Both the position numbers and the translations under genes were made by a program. The notes below the pieces were generated by a model. It saw only the letters and a list, made by a program, of their open reading frames with translations. It did not search any database and had not been told where the DNA came from. From contig JAQUJJ010000160.1 in assembly GCA_028681035.1 (NCBI GenBank), positions 1-7,610 on the forward strand: a stretch of 7,610 nucleotides of DNA, given 5' to 3'. This document shows positions 1 through 5,498 of the stretch, piece after piece. Within the stretch, counting starts at the first letter, position 1. Each line of letters starts with the position of its first letter. Source of the DNA: Candidatus Cloacimonadota bacterium (GTDB taxonomy: Bacteria > Cloacimonadota > Cloacimonadia > Cloacimonadales > Cloacimonadaceae).

Positions 1-84
1 GTACACTGGACTTCAGGACACACTTTCATTATCGATAGCGAAGGCAAGGCTTCAGTAAAAGTTCAATATGGCATAAGTATTTAG
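1..84 (+). CDS. C-terminal end of an unidentified protein (5' truncated by window)
   Basis: Frame 1 is open from the first base to a TAG at 82-84, giving 27 residues that include the stretch HTFIIDSEGKASVKVQYG. The composition is protein-like: alternating hydrophobic and polar residues with a D-x-E-G-K turn, as at the end of a beta-rich domain. No family can be named from so short a piece. Support for coding comes from the near-copy at 280 onward, where one A is missing (GCGAAGGC at 38-45 becomes GCGAGGC). That shifts the frame and stops it early, so copy 1 looks intact and copy 2 decayed. There is no start codon in the window. The call stays tentative because 27 open codons can occur by chance. 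Confidence 0.4.
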   Translation, partial: VHWTSGHTFIIDSEGKASVKVQYGISI

Positions 85-226
85 GGAAATAGGATATCGC
101 CCTTACTTAAGCAGTGAAGTCCAGGTCGCTGTTATAGTTGATAAAGCTGGCTTAAAACTTCCAGTACGTTTAAAGATACTTGGCTATCTTGCAACAAGTA
201 AAGCGACAAGGACTCCACACGTCATG
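1..226 (+). repeat. Long direct repeat, copy 1 (left end may lie outside window)
   Basis: Bases 1-226 recur at 280-504 with five differences: A35 to G314, loss of one A at 41-42, C161 to A439, T169 to C447 and C207 to A485, which is about 98% identity. The spacing is 279 bp, dropping to 278 after the deletion. The unit covers the probable 3' end of a gene (1-84) and its downstream flank. Inside it are inverted repeats CTGGACTTCA 6-15 with TGAAGTCCAG 115-124, AAGATA 173-178 with TATCTT 185-190, and the left arm of the hairpin at 208-240. The left boundary cannot be set because the match runs to the window edge. Confidence 0.95.
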
Positions 227-240
227 TGTCTGGAGTCCTT
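208..240 (+). terminator. Terminator-like hairpin after the truncated gene
   Basis: AAGGACTCCA (208-217) pairs perfectly with TGGAGTCCTT (231-240). Two or three further pairs (A219-T229, C220-G228, G221-T227) lie beyond a C-C mismatch. Only a short T run follows (CCTTTGT), and the hairpin is about 120 nt beyond the stop at 84, so it is not a textbook intrinsic terminator. It could instead mark the end of the duplicated element. The equivalent hairpin is broken in copy 2. Confidence 0.45.
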
Positions 241-279
241 TGTACCGATGCTAATTTCACATCCACCTATAACTTAATG

Positions 280-504
280 GTACACTGGACTTCAGGACAC
301 ACTTTCATTATCGGTAGCGAGGCAAGGCTTCAGTAAAAGTTCAATATGGCATAAGTATTTAGGGAAATAGGATATCGCCCTTACTTAAGCAGTGAAGTCC
401 AGGTCGCTGTTATAGTTGATAAAGCTGGCTTAAAACTTACAGTACGCTTAAAGATACTTGGCTATCTTGCAACAAGTAAAGCGAAAAGGACTCCACACGT
501 CATG
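280..504 (+). repeat. Long direct repeat, copy 2 (degenerate)
   Basis: Second copy of the unit at 1-226. It reproduces the gene-end portion with a one-base deletion, so the reading frame ends early at a TAA. It has the same inverted repeats at 285-294 and 393-402. Homology fades after 504: CATGTTGTCTGAG follows where copy 1 has CATGTGTCTGGAG. The right arm of the terminator-like hairpin of copy 1 is therefore lost. This looks like a recent tandem duplication of a gene end, with the second copy free to decay. The order of events is inferred. Confidence 0.93.
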
Positions 505-552
505 TTGTCTGAGAACTTAGCAAAAATACCAAAACACCATTAAAACCTTATC

Positions 553-660
553 TCTTGCTGCATTCTGATCTAAACGCCAGGTAAATCCCACGTGATTCCC
601 ACGTCGCCACGTGGGAATCACGTGGGAACCACCTCCGAAATACCTGAGCTTGTAGCAAGG
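553..660. repeat. Nested long palindrome with perfect 19-bp stem
   Basis: The core is TCCCACGTGATTCCCACGT (586-604), a 4-nt loop CGCC (605-608) and its exact complement (609-627). Outside it, CAGGTA 578-583 pairs with TACCTG 641-646. Outside that, 553-562 pairs with 651-660 over ten positions (two of them G-T). Each core arm holds two CCCACGT words, so CACGTG occurs three times (589-594, 608-613, 619-624) plus one imperfect copy. There is no T run after it. It could be a cruciform or REP-type repeat, a very stable RNA hairpin, or a protein-binding array. The pairing is certain; the role is unknown. Confidence 0.9.
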
Positions 661-669
661 AAGGGGTAG

Positions 670-689
670 AGCAGCACTCCGATGCTGCT
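670..689. repeat. Small hairpin (7-bp stem, 6-nt loop)
   Basis: AGCAGCA (670-676) pairs with TGCTGCT (683-689) around the loop CTCCGA. A T6 run begins at 701, eleven bases beyond the stem, which is too far for an ordinary intrinsic terminator. It lies between the nested palindrome and the REP-like element and may belong to the same composite repeat. Confidence 0.6.
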
Positions 690-720
690 AAACTCCATCC
701 TTTTTTACGTATCCCGTTTT

Positions 721-897
721 GTCGCGAAGGCGGGAATCCAGACCTTTCAAAATATTCCATATCAACCAGTTATGTAAGATAGAAAACAGCTTCGTGGTTT
801 AGCATTTGCTGTCTGTCCTTAGCTGTGATTATCATAATAATCCACGGTTTATTCATTGTCTTTCAATGAACTAGATTCCCGCCTCCGCGGGAGCGAC
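721..897. repeat. REP/MITE-like element with inverted GTCGC...GCGAC ends
   Basis: The left end GTCGCGAAGGCGGGAATCC (721-739, continuing AG) and the complement of the right end (871-897, starting CTAGATTCCCGCC) align as inverted repeats. The left lacks a 6-nt block (TCCCGC) and there are two mismatches. The right end is itself a hairpin: TCCCGC 877-882, loop CTCC, GCGGGA 887-892. The ends resemble the widespread bacterial REP-type palindrome with ATTCCCGC and GCGGGAAT arms, which in Neisseria is called dRS3. The interior contains hairpins at 825-845 (GTG-ATTAT arms, one bulge) and 852-870 (TTCATTG/CAATGAA). There is no transposase frame, so this is either a non-autonomous element or a BIME-like pair of REPs. 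Confidence 0.65.
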
Positions 898-954
898 AGT
901 AGTAAATTGAGAACTAAAGTAAGCAATGTGGGAATGGAAATGCATCCTTTTATC

Positions 955-984
955 TTGACATATTAATTCATTTCACTTTATTAG
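955..984 (+). promoter_or_regulatory. Probable promoter of the beta-propeller gene
   Basis: A perfect TTGACA lies at 955-960 inside the string CCTTTTATCTTGACA (946-960), which recurs exactly at 4136-4150. Candidate -10 boxes are TTTATT 977-982 (16-nt spacer) or TATTAG 979-984 (18-nt spacer), each 4 of 6 against TATAAT. The transcript would start around 989-993. That would leave the upstream ATG at 992 with no leader and favours translation from 1022. The -35 is clear; the -10 is weak. Confidence 0.55.
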
Positions 985-1011
985 AAATCGAATGATTTTT
1001 GTATTCATTAT

Positions 1012-1017
1012 GGAGGA
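1012..1017 (+). promoter_or_regulatory. Ribosome-binding site fixing the start at 1022
   Basis: GGAGGA ends four bases before ATG 1022. The in-frame ATGs at 992 and 1010 have no comparable site, and 1010 overlaps this one. Only from 1022 does the protein begin directly with a signal peptide. Confidence 0.85.
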
Positions 1018-1021
1018 TATA

Positions 1022-2743
1022 ATGAAAAGTCTAAAAGCGTTTTTTCTTTTTGTAGTCTTGCTTTCTGTCTTTAGTGGCGTGGTGGCGCAAACTCCCGAAT
1101 GGGCTTGGGCGAATAAGGCAGGCAATAATTTTGCTGATGGAGCATTAGCAATTGCTAGCGATAGCAGTGGGAATACTTATATGACTGGTTATTTTACCGG
1201 CTATAATGTCAGCTTTGGAGGTACCCTCCTTAGCACGCCAGATAATTATCCTGACATCTTCGTTGCCAAGCTGGATAATGCCGGCAACTGGCTCTGGGCA
1301 AAAAGGGCAGGAGGACCATCTCTTCAACAAGCCGAATGCATCGCTGTGGATGGTGATGGCAATGTTTATATTAGCGGTCTGTTTGGAGTAAGCGCCACAT
1401 TTGGCGACATCACCCTGTCCGACATTGGCAGCACGAACATCTTCGTGGCAAAGCTGGATAGTGCCGGCAATTGGCTCTGGGCAAAAGGAGCCGGATCACA
1501 AGCAAATTGGAATTATGGCTTGGGCATAGCTTTAGATGCTGCTGCCAATGTCTATGTAACCGGTTGTTTTCAAGCAACCGTCGCTTTTGGCGCAACTAGC
1601 TTGACCTGCGCTGGAGATATTGACATCTTTGTAACAAAATTAGATAGCTCGGGCAACTGGCTCTGGGCAAAAAGTGCTGGTGGAACGAGTAGTGATTTTG
1701 GTAGAGACATAGCCGTGGATATCGCTGGCAACGTCTATCTTACAGGTACTATAAGAGATGAAGTATTCTTCGGCTCAACTTCCCTAGGAAATAGCACAGC
1801 AAATGCGCAAGAAAACATTTTCGTGGCAAAACTGGATAGTGCTGGTAACTGGCTTTGGGCAAAGGACGCTGGTGGGCTTGCTTATGATTATGGCTGTGGC
1901 ATAGCCTTGGACTCTGCTGCTAATATCTATGTAACCGGTTATTTTTGGTTGGATGCCACCTTTGGCAGCACCACATTGAACTCCATTGGTGATAAAGACA
2001 TTTTCGTTGCCAAGCTGGATAGTGGAGGCAACTGGCATTGGGCAAAAAGAGCAGGGGGAACACATTATTCTGATGGAGGCAACGATATAGCTGTTGATAG
2101 TGCTGGCGATGTTTATCTTAGTGGATTTTTTTCTGATACCGATGCCGATTTCGGCGAAACCATCCTGACCAGCAATGGATATCTTGACATCTTTGTAGCC
2201 AAACTTGGCAGCGCCGGCAACTGGCTCTGGGCAAAAGGAGTAGGAGGGATAGGCGAAGATCAAGGCTACGGCATTGCTCTGGATAGCAATTCAAACATCT
2301 ATATGAGCGGTCATTTCGCCGGCACTAACGTTGCCTTCGGCGACATCACGCTTATCAGCAATGGACATACTGGACAATATGGACAGAGTGACATCTTCGT
2401 GGCTAAACTTGGCTCTGGCGTGAGTGTTTCTGATGATCTGAATCCGCCCGTGGCTTTAAACACACTATCTGCCAGCCCCAATCCTTTTAAACAAGGCACC
2501 ACCCTTAGTATCGCTCTGGATAAACAGGGCGGCTCGCAGCGAGATCTGCGCGTAGTGCTCTATGATTTGAGAGGACGCAGAATAAAGACTCTGGACAGCA
2601 TACCTGCTGGTGGAGACAGATTTACCTTATCCTGGGATGGGCGTGACGCCAAAGGCGCAACCTGCCCCAGCGGCATTTACTTGGCAAAGCTATACGCAGG
2701 GCAAAAACAGCTTTCCAGCACTAAGCTAACGTTAATCAGATAG
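1022..2743 (+). CDS. Secreted SBBP-repeat (beta-propeller) protein with C-terminal sorting-like domain
   Basis: A predicted exported protein of 573 aa. Residues 1-22 form a signal peptide (Lys at 2 and 5, hydrophobic FFLFVVLLSVFSGVV, cleavage likely after VVA). Residues 25-466 are seven tandem repeats of about 61-64 aa, each with a G-IA-D--GN-Y-TG-F core followed by FG, then DIFVAKLD, and six of them ending in GNWLWAK or GNWHWAK. This matches the SBBP beta-propeller repeat family, and seven units suit one closed seven-bladed propeller. Residues 481-573 contain SPNPF, LYDLRGRRIK, WDGRDAKG and SGIYLAKL, as in FlgD-Ig-like/type-9 sorting domains that direct proteins to the cell surface. The ligand is unknown and no catalytic motif is visible. 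It is apparently a single-gene unit, with its own promoter upstream and a 197-nt gap after it. The start is chosen over an ATG at 992 because of the ribosome-binding site and signal peptide. Confidence 0.9.
   Translation: MKSLKAFFLFVVLLSVFSGVVAQTPEWAWANKAGNNFADGALAIASDSSGNTYMTGYFTGYNVSFGGTLLSTPDNYPDIFVAKLDNAGNWLWAKRAGGPSLQQAECIAVDGDGNVYISGLFGVSATFGDITLSDIGSTNIFVAKLDSAGNWLWAKGAGSQANWNYGLGIALDAAANVYVTGCFQATVAFGATSLTCAGDIDIFVTKLDSSGNWLWAKSAGGTSSDFGRDIAVDIAGNVYLTGTIRDEVFFGSTSLGNSTANAQENIFVAKLDSAGNWLWAKDAGGLAYDYGCGIALDSAANIYVTGYFWLDATFGSTTLNSIGDKDIFVAKLDSGGNWHWAKRAGGTHYSDGGNDIAVDSAGDVYLSGFFSDTDADFGETILTSNGYLDIFVAKLGSAGNWLWAKGVGGIGEDQGYGIALDSNSNIYMSGHFAGTNVAFGDITLISNGHTGQYGQSDIFVAKLGSGVSVSDDLNPPVALNTLSASPNPFKQGTTLSIALDKQGGSQRDLRVVLYDLRGRRIKTLDSIPAGGDRFTLSWDGRDAKGATCPSGIYLAKLYAGQKQLSSTKLTLIR
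1094..2419 (+). repeat. In-gene tandem repeats, seven units of about 183-192 bp
   Basis: The codons for GNWLWAK recur at 1283, 1466, 1652, 1844, 2027 and 2216, giving periods of 183, 186, 192, 183 and 189 nt. All are multiples of three. GGCAACTGGCTCTGGGCAAA is nearly identical at the DNA level in several units, while the segments between are diverged. This is consistent with unit duplication and possible exchange between repeats. Confidence 0.92.
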
Positions 2744-2790
2744 AAAAGCAGTATTTTTTGCCCACAGATGTTAAGCCAATAAAGCTGTTT
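2705..2790 (+). repeat. 10-bp inverted repeat spanning the end of the propeller gene
   Basis: AAACAGCTTT (2705-2714, inside the last codons) is the exact complement of AAAGCTGTTT (2781-2790, in the intergenic gap), with a 66-nt loop between. It could protect the 3' end of the mRNA. The long loop and absence of a T run make it a poor intrinsic terminator, and it may be chance. No better terminator is visible after 2743. Confidence 0.35.
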
Positions 2791-2808
2791 AAAACCAAAT
2801 CGAACACA

Positions 2809-2900
2809 GATAAGCAATCTTGGAAAGTACAATGATAAACCCTTACGGGTGGCACATATTCTGCTAATAACTGCTTGTTATTTGGTGATTGTCGCTTATC
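2809..2900 (+). promoter_or_regulatory. Candidate structured leader (three-way junction) before the OmpA-type gene
   Basis: GATAAGC-AATC (2809-2819) pairs with GATT-GTC-GCTTATC (2887-2900) as an 11-bp closing stem with a 3-nt bulge (2891-2893). Two hairpins sit inside: ACCC 2839-2842 with GGGT 2847-2850, and AATAAC 2866-2871 with GTTATT 2877-2882. The closing stem is followed by TTTTCTT. The start codon of the next gene is 41 nt downstream. The layout is riboswitch- or leader-like but matches no class I recognise. Short AT-rich stems can arise by chance. The pairing is seen; function is not shown. Confidence 0.35.
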
Positions 2901-2930
2901 TTTTCTTATGATATTCGAAGATTCTTGTTT

Positions 2931-2936
2931 AGGAGG
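2931..2936 (+). promoter_or_regulatory. Ribosome-binding site fixing the start at 2941
   Basis: A perfect AGGAGG ends four bases before ATG 2941. The open frame extends upstream to an ATG at 2875, but that start has no such site, lies inside the predicted leader structure, and would put 22 extra residues before the signal peptide. Confidence 0.88.
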
Positions 2937-2940
2937 AAAA

Positions 2941-4116
2941 ATGAAGAAGATACTCAGCTTGGTGGTACTCTCCATCATATGTAATTTAGCTATCTTACTG
3001 GCAGCAGAAACCCCCAACTCTACCGTGCAAACAAGGGAAGATGTCTATATCATGATTAAAGAGGAGCTTATCCTCACGGTGGACATCTATAAAGGTCAGG
3101 TAGAGATATTAAGCTTGATACTCGATTTGGAGCAGAAAGACTTGAAACAGCGCAATGCCGATTTAAGTGCACAGATTGAGAATCTTAGGTTGCTTAAGGT
3201 ATATGAGGGTAAAAATAACGAAGAACAAATGATACTTCTTCAAGAACAGTTGGACGCCACCAGAGATGATTTGGCGAATGCCTATTTGAATCTGGATCAG
3301 TTAAACACCAAACTGAAACAAACCGAGCTGAAAATACTGGATTACTATAGCAGAATAAACACCCGTGCGCAGCAGATTATTAGTGATGTGGGAAAGGATA
3401 AAAGCCCCAAACTGTCACCAGCTATTCTTGGTTCCATGAAAGCGAATTATGTCATAATGACTAAGGCTACGGCAAAGGAAGGGATGGATGACAAAGCTTT
3501 TGAGGGTTTCCAAAATGCCGTTGCCGATTATATCAAGTTCGCAGCTTCTACTGGAAAAGACACGCAAGGATTGCTAAGTAGCACTATGATGATTAATGAA
3601 TACTATGCTTCTGCTGCGGCTAATCAAAAGCAATATGGTGATTTGCAATTGTATATTAGCAGCTACCAACAAATGCTTGATTCTGAGCGCGCGGAAAAGG
3701 AAGCTTTACAGCGTCGCATGGATGAACTGCGCCAGATGCCTTTTGGTAAAACATACGAGGATAAGATATACTTTAATTCTGGCAGCGTGGAACTGGACAA
3801 AGATGCCGTACGTATCTTACATGAATTTGCTAATAGTGTCCCGGCAGATGATGAATATGAGATTATGATCACCGGCTTTTGTGACGATACTCCCATTGGT
3901 GCAACCTTGAAGAAAAAGTATGCCTCAAATTGGGAATTATCTCTGGCAAGGTCTTCAACCGTTGTGCGTTATATGCTGGAAACACTTAAATTCCCTCCCG
4001 AAAAGATTATTATTGCCGGTAAAGGTGAGTTCAATGATGACCCAAATTCTGAAACTAAAGATAAACGACTTAGCAGGAAGGTGGAGTTCCGTTTCGTTCC
4101 CAAAGCTAGAAAATAG
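2941..4116 (+). CDS. Exported coiled-coil protein with C-terminal OmpA/MotB-type peptidoglycan-binding domain
   Basis: A 391-aa predicted periplasmic or outer-membrane-associated protein. Residues 1-21 are a signal peptide (MKK, then LSLVVLSIICNLAILLAA), probably cleaved before ETPNS. Residues about 40-145 are rich in heptad-like Leu/Ile with Gln, Glu, Lys and Asn and should form long coiled coils. A second helical stretch at about 240-265 (AEKEALQRRMDELRQM) leads into the C-terminal domain, residues about 272-387. That domain shows IYFNSGSVELD, ITGFCDDTPIG, SNWELSLARSSTVVRYM (from 329, including the conserved Arg 337) and RLSRKVEFRF, the pattern of OmpA-family peptidoglycan-binding domains, closest in style to MotB. 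It probably ties the envelope to the cell wall. It has no transmembrane anchor beyond the signal peptide, so it is not a stator MotB, and no motA partner is adjacent. It lies 197 nt after the propeller gene and may be transcribed separately. Confidence 0.88.
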   Translation: MKKILSLVVLSIICNLAILLAAETPNSTVQTREDVYIMIKEELILTVDIYKGQVEILSLILDLEQKDLKQRNADLSAQIENLRLLKVYEGKNNEEQMILLQEQLDATRDDLANAYLNLDQLNTKLKQTELKILDYYSRINTRAQQIISDVGKDKSPKLSPAILGSMKANYVIMTKATAKEGMDDKAFEGFQNAVADYIKFAASTGKDTQGLLSSTMMINEYYASAAANQKQYGDLQLYISSYQQMLDSERAEKEALQRRMDELRQMPFGKTYEDKIYFNSGSVELDKDAVRILHEFANSVPADDEYEIMITGFCDDTPIGATLKKKYASNWELSLARSSTVVRYMLETLKFPPEKIIIAGKGEFNDDPNSETKDKRLSRKVEFRFVPKARK

Positions 4117-4135
4117 AAAAATCAAAGCGATATTA

Positions 4136-4150
4136 CCTTTTATCTTGACA
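4136..4150 (+). promoter_or_regulatory. Possible promoter/regulatory motif CCTTTTATCTTGACA before the metabolic operon
   Basis: The string is identical to 946-960 before the propeller gene and contains TTGACA (4145-4150). It begins 20 nt after the OmpA-type stop and 67 nt before the next start. A consensus -10 at 16-18 nt is lacking; TAGAAT (4164-4169) fits but only at 13 nt. Either this organism's sigma factor tolerates the spacing or the motif is an activator site. Confidence 0.45.
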
Positions 4151-4192
4151 GGAAACCACAATATAGAATAGTCACGAAAATAGATTTTTCAC

Positions 4193-4196
4193 AGGG
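4193..4196 (+). promoter_or_regulatory. Ribosome-binding site deciding between starts at 4197, 4200 and 4203
   Basis: AGGG sits six bases before ATG 4203. The upstream in-frame ATG 4197 abuts it directly and GTG 4200 is three bases away, both too close for initiation. Confidence 0.6.
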
Positions 4197-4202
4197 ATGG
4201 TG

Positions 4203-5498
4203 ATGGTAGATACAAATAGCATTTTTGCGCTGTTAAGGCAAGAAGTAGCTCCCGCTATGGGATGCACAGAGCCTGCGGCGGTAGCTTTAGCTGCTGCTTA
4301 CGCAGCCCAGACCTTACCTGGTAAGCTTATCCGTGCTGTAATATGGGTAAGCCCCAGCATACTAAAAAATGGCATGAGAGTAGGCATTCCTGAAACGGCA
4401 TTGGTTGGTTTGGAAATAGCGGCTGCTTTAGGTATTTGCGTAAAAGAACCAGAACGGAAACTGGAAGTTCTCTCGGGAATCTCACCTGCTGACATTCTGG
4501 AAGCAAACTTAATGCTTGCAGCGGAGAAGATTAGAGTACATAAAAAAGAAACTGAAGATAAGATATGGATTGAAGCTATTCTATATGATGAAACAACCCA
4601 CAGCAGAGCCATATTAAGATGGCGGCATGGTTGGTTGTATCATCTAGAGCTTGGTAGCACAGTTCTGGAACACCATGTAATTGACGAAGGTGATGCTCCT
4701 AAACTTGCCTCACCGGATGGATATACCCTTTTGGATTACTTTGATTATTGCAGTAAGGCAAGCCTAGATTCCTTAGAAACCATTGATATGGGCTTGGTTA
4801 TGAACAAGGCGATAGCCGAATATGGGCTTGATAACAAAGCTGGCATGAGCTTAGGCAAGATGATTATGGGACAGATAGAAAGCGGTTTGCTCGGTGATGA
4901 TATTCATCATTATGCCATGGCTCTAACGGCTGCTGCTACCGACGCCAGAATGAGCGGGTGCAGCATGCCCGTAATTAGTAACTCTGGCAGCGGAAATCAA
5001 GGACTCTCGATTACTTTGCCCATTATTGCGGTTGCCGAGAAACGTGGATATACTAAAGATAAGGTGCTACAAGCATTGGCACTGGGTCATTTGGTGAGTG
5101 TGCATATTAAGCACAAAGTGGGCGTACTGTCCAGCTTGTGCGGATGCCTTTCGGCAGCATGCGGCGCAGCCAGTGGCATCGTTTATCTGCTTGGGGGAAG
5201 CTACCAACAGGTGGAATATGCAATAAAAAACATGATTGGTAATACCGCGGGGATGATTTGCGATGGTGCTAAGGAAGGATGCTCCTTAAAAGTAGCTACC
5301 AATACCAGCGCAGCCGTCCAAGCAGCCTTGTTGGCAATCTCTAGTATCTGCATTTCATCTAATGATGGGATAATCACCGCTGATATTGATGAGACAATAG
5401 ACAATCTGGCTGAATTTGTAAATCAGGGAATGGATAACGCAGATCGCACCATTTTAAACATCATGATAAAAAACAACAACAGAGGATGTAATGTCTGA
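4203..5498 (+). CDS. L-cysteine desulfidase / L-serine dehydratase family protein (CyuA/YhaM, UPF0597 family)
   Basis: A 431-aa cytoplasmic enzyme, about the usual length of the family (E. coli CyuA, formerly YhaM, is close to this). Known members use an oxygen-sensitive [4Fe-4S] cluster held by three Cys to remove sulfide or ammonia from L-cysteine or L-serine, giving pyruvate. Motifs seen: MGCTEPAAVALAAA (Cys 21), SNSGSGNQG (259-267), CGCLSAACG (Cys 313, 315, 320) and GMICDGAKEGC (Cys 353, 360). Cys 21, one of 313/315 and 353 are the likely cluster ligands. The glycine/serine-rich segment and hydrophobic C-terminal half match serine dehydratase alpha-chain architecture. The gene overlaps hutU by 8 nt, so the two are almost certainly co-transcribed. 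Substrate choice between cysteine and serine cannot be read from the sequence. The start at 4203 is preferred over 4197. Confidence 0.85.
   Translation: MVDTNSIFALLRQEVAPAMGCTEPAAVALAAAYAAQTLPGKLIRAVIWVSPSILKNGMRVGIPETALVGLEIAAALGICVKEPERKLEVLSGISPADILEANLMLAAEKIRVHKKETEDKIWIEAILYDETTHSRAILRWRHGWLYHLELGSTVLEHHVIDEGDAPKLASPDGYTLLDYFDYCSKASLDSLETIDMGLVMNKAIAEYGLDNKAGMSLGKMIMGQIESGLLGDDIHHYAMALTAAATDARMSGCSMPVISNSGSGNQGLSITLPIIAVAEKRGYTKDKVLQALALGHLVSVHIKHKVGVLSSLCGCLSAACGAASGIVYLLGGSYQQVEYAIKNMIGNTAGMICDGAKEGCSLKVATNTSAAVQAALLAISSICISSNDGIITADIDETIDNLAEFVNQGMDNADRTILNIMIKNNNRGCNV

Larger units (their letters stand above)
85..954. other. 870-nt stretch without a supportable gene
   Basis: No frame here has a credible start, ribosome-binding site and protein-like translation. 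The contents are the flank of copy 1, copy 2 of the direct repeat, an AT-rich patch (about 505-552), the nested palindrome 553-660, the hairpin 670-689 and the REP-like element 721-897, then an AT-rich lead into the promoter before 1022. A + frame from about 80 runs through each repeat copy without a stop, but it has no start codon and no recognisable product. Confidence 0.75.

Noticed and set aside
80..270. Open + strand frame through the direct-repeat unit (EVQVAVIVDKAGLK...)
   Set aside because: It stays open in both copies but has no start codon, no ribosome-binding site and no family resemblance. It also begins inside the stop region of the better-supported gene end.
1..504. CRISPR array or integron-type repeat
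   Set aside because: Two long copies of about 225 bp with one 53-nt gap do not fit short repeats with regular spacers, and no cas gene or integrase is present.
548..760. 70-codon minus-strand open frame
   Set aside because: It runs through the nested palindrome and the REP-like end. The translation is a by-product of repeat sequence, with no ribosome-binding site or recognisable domain.
992..1021. Upstream ATG starts at 992 and 1010 for the propeller gene
   Set aside because: Neither has a ribosome-binding site. The likely transcription start is near 990, and GGAGGA at 1012 clearly serves ATG 1022.
1784..2263. 159-codon minus-strand open frame inside the propeller gene
   Set aside because: It is the antisense shadow of the repeat codons: the CPEPVA/CPMPVA-like repeats mirror the GNWLWAK periodicity. 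The + strand frame has a signal peptide, ribosome-binding site and known domains.
2941..3010. Lipoprotein signal (Cys in LSIIC) in the OmpA-type protein
   Set aside because: The residue before Cys is Ile rather than Gly, Ala or Ser, and a good signal peptidase I site follows at LLAA.
4162..4170. TATAGAATA as a standard -10 box for the TTGACA at 4145
   Set aside because: The spacing of 11-13 nt is too short for an ordinary sigma-70 promoter, so no complete promoter is called here.
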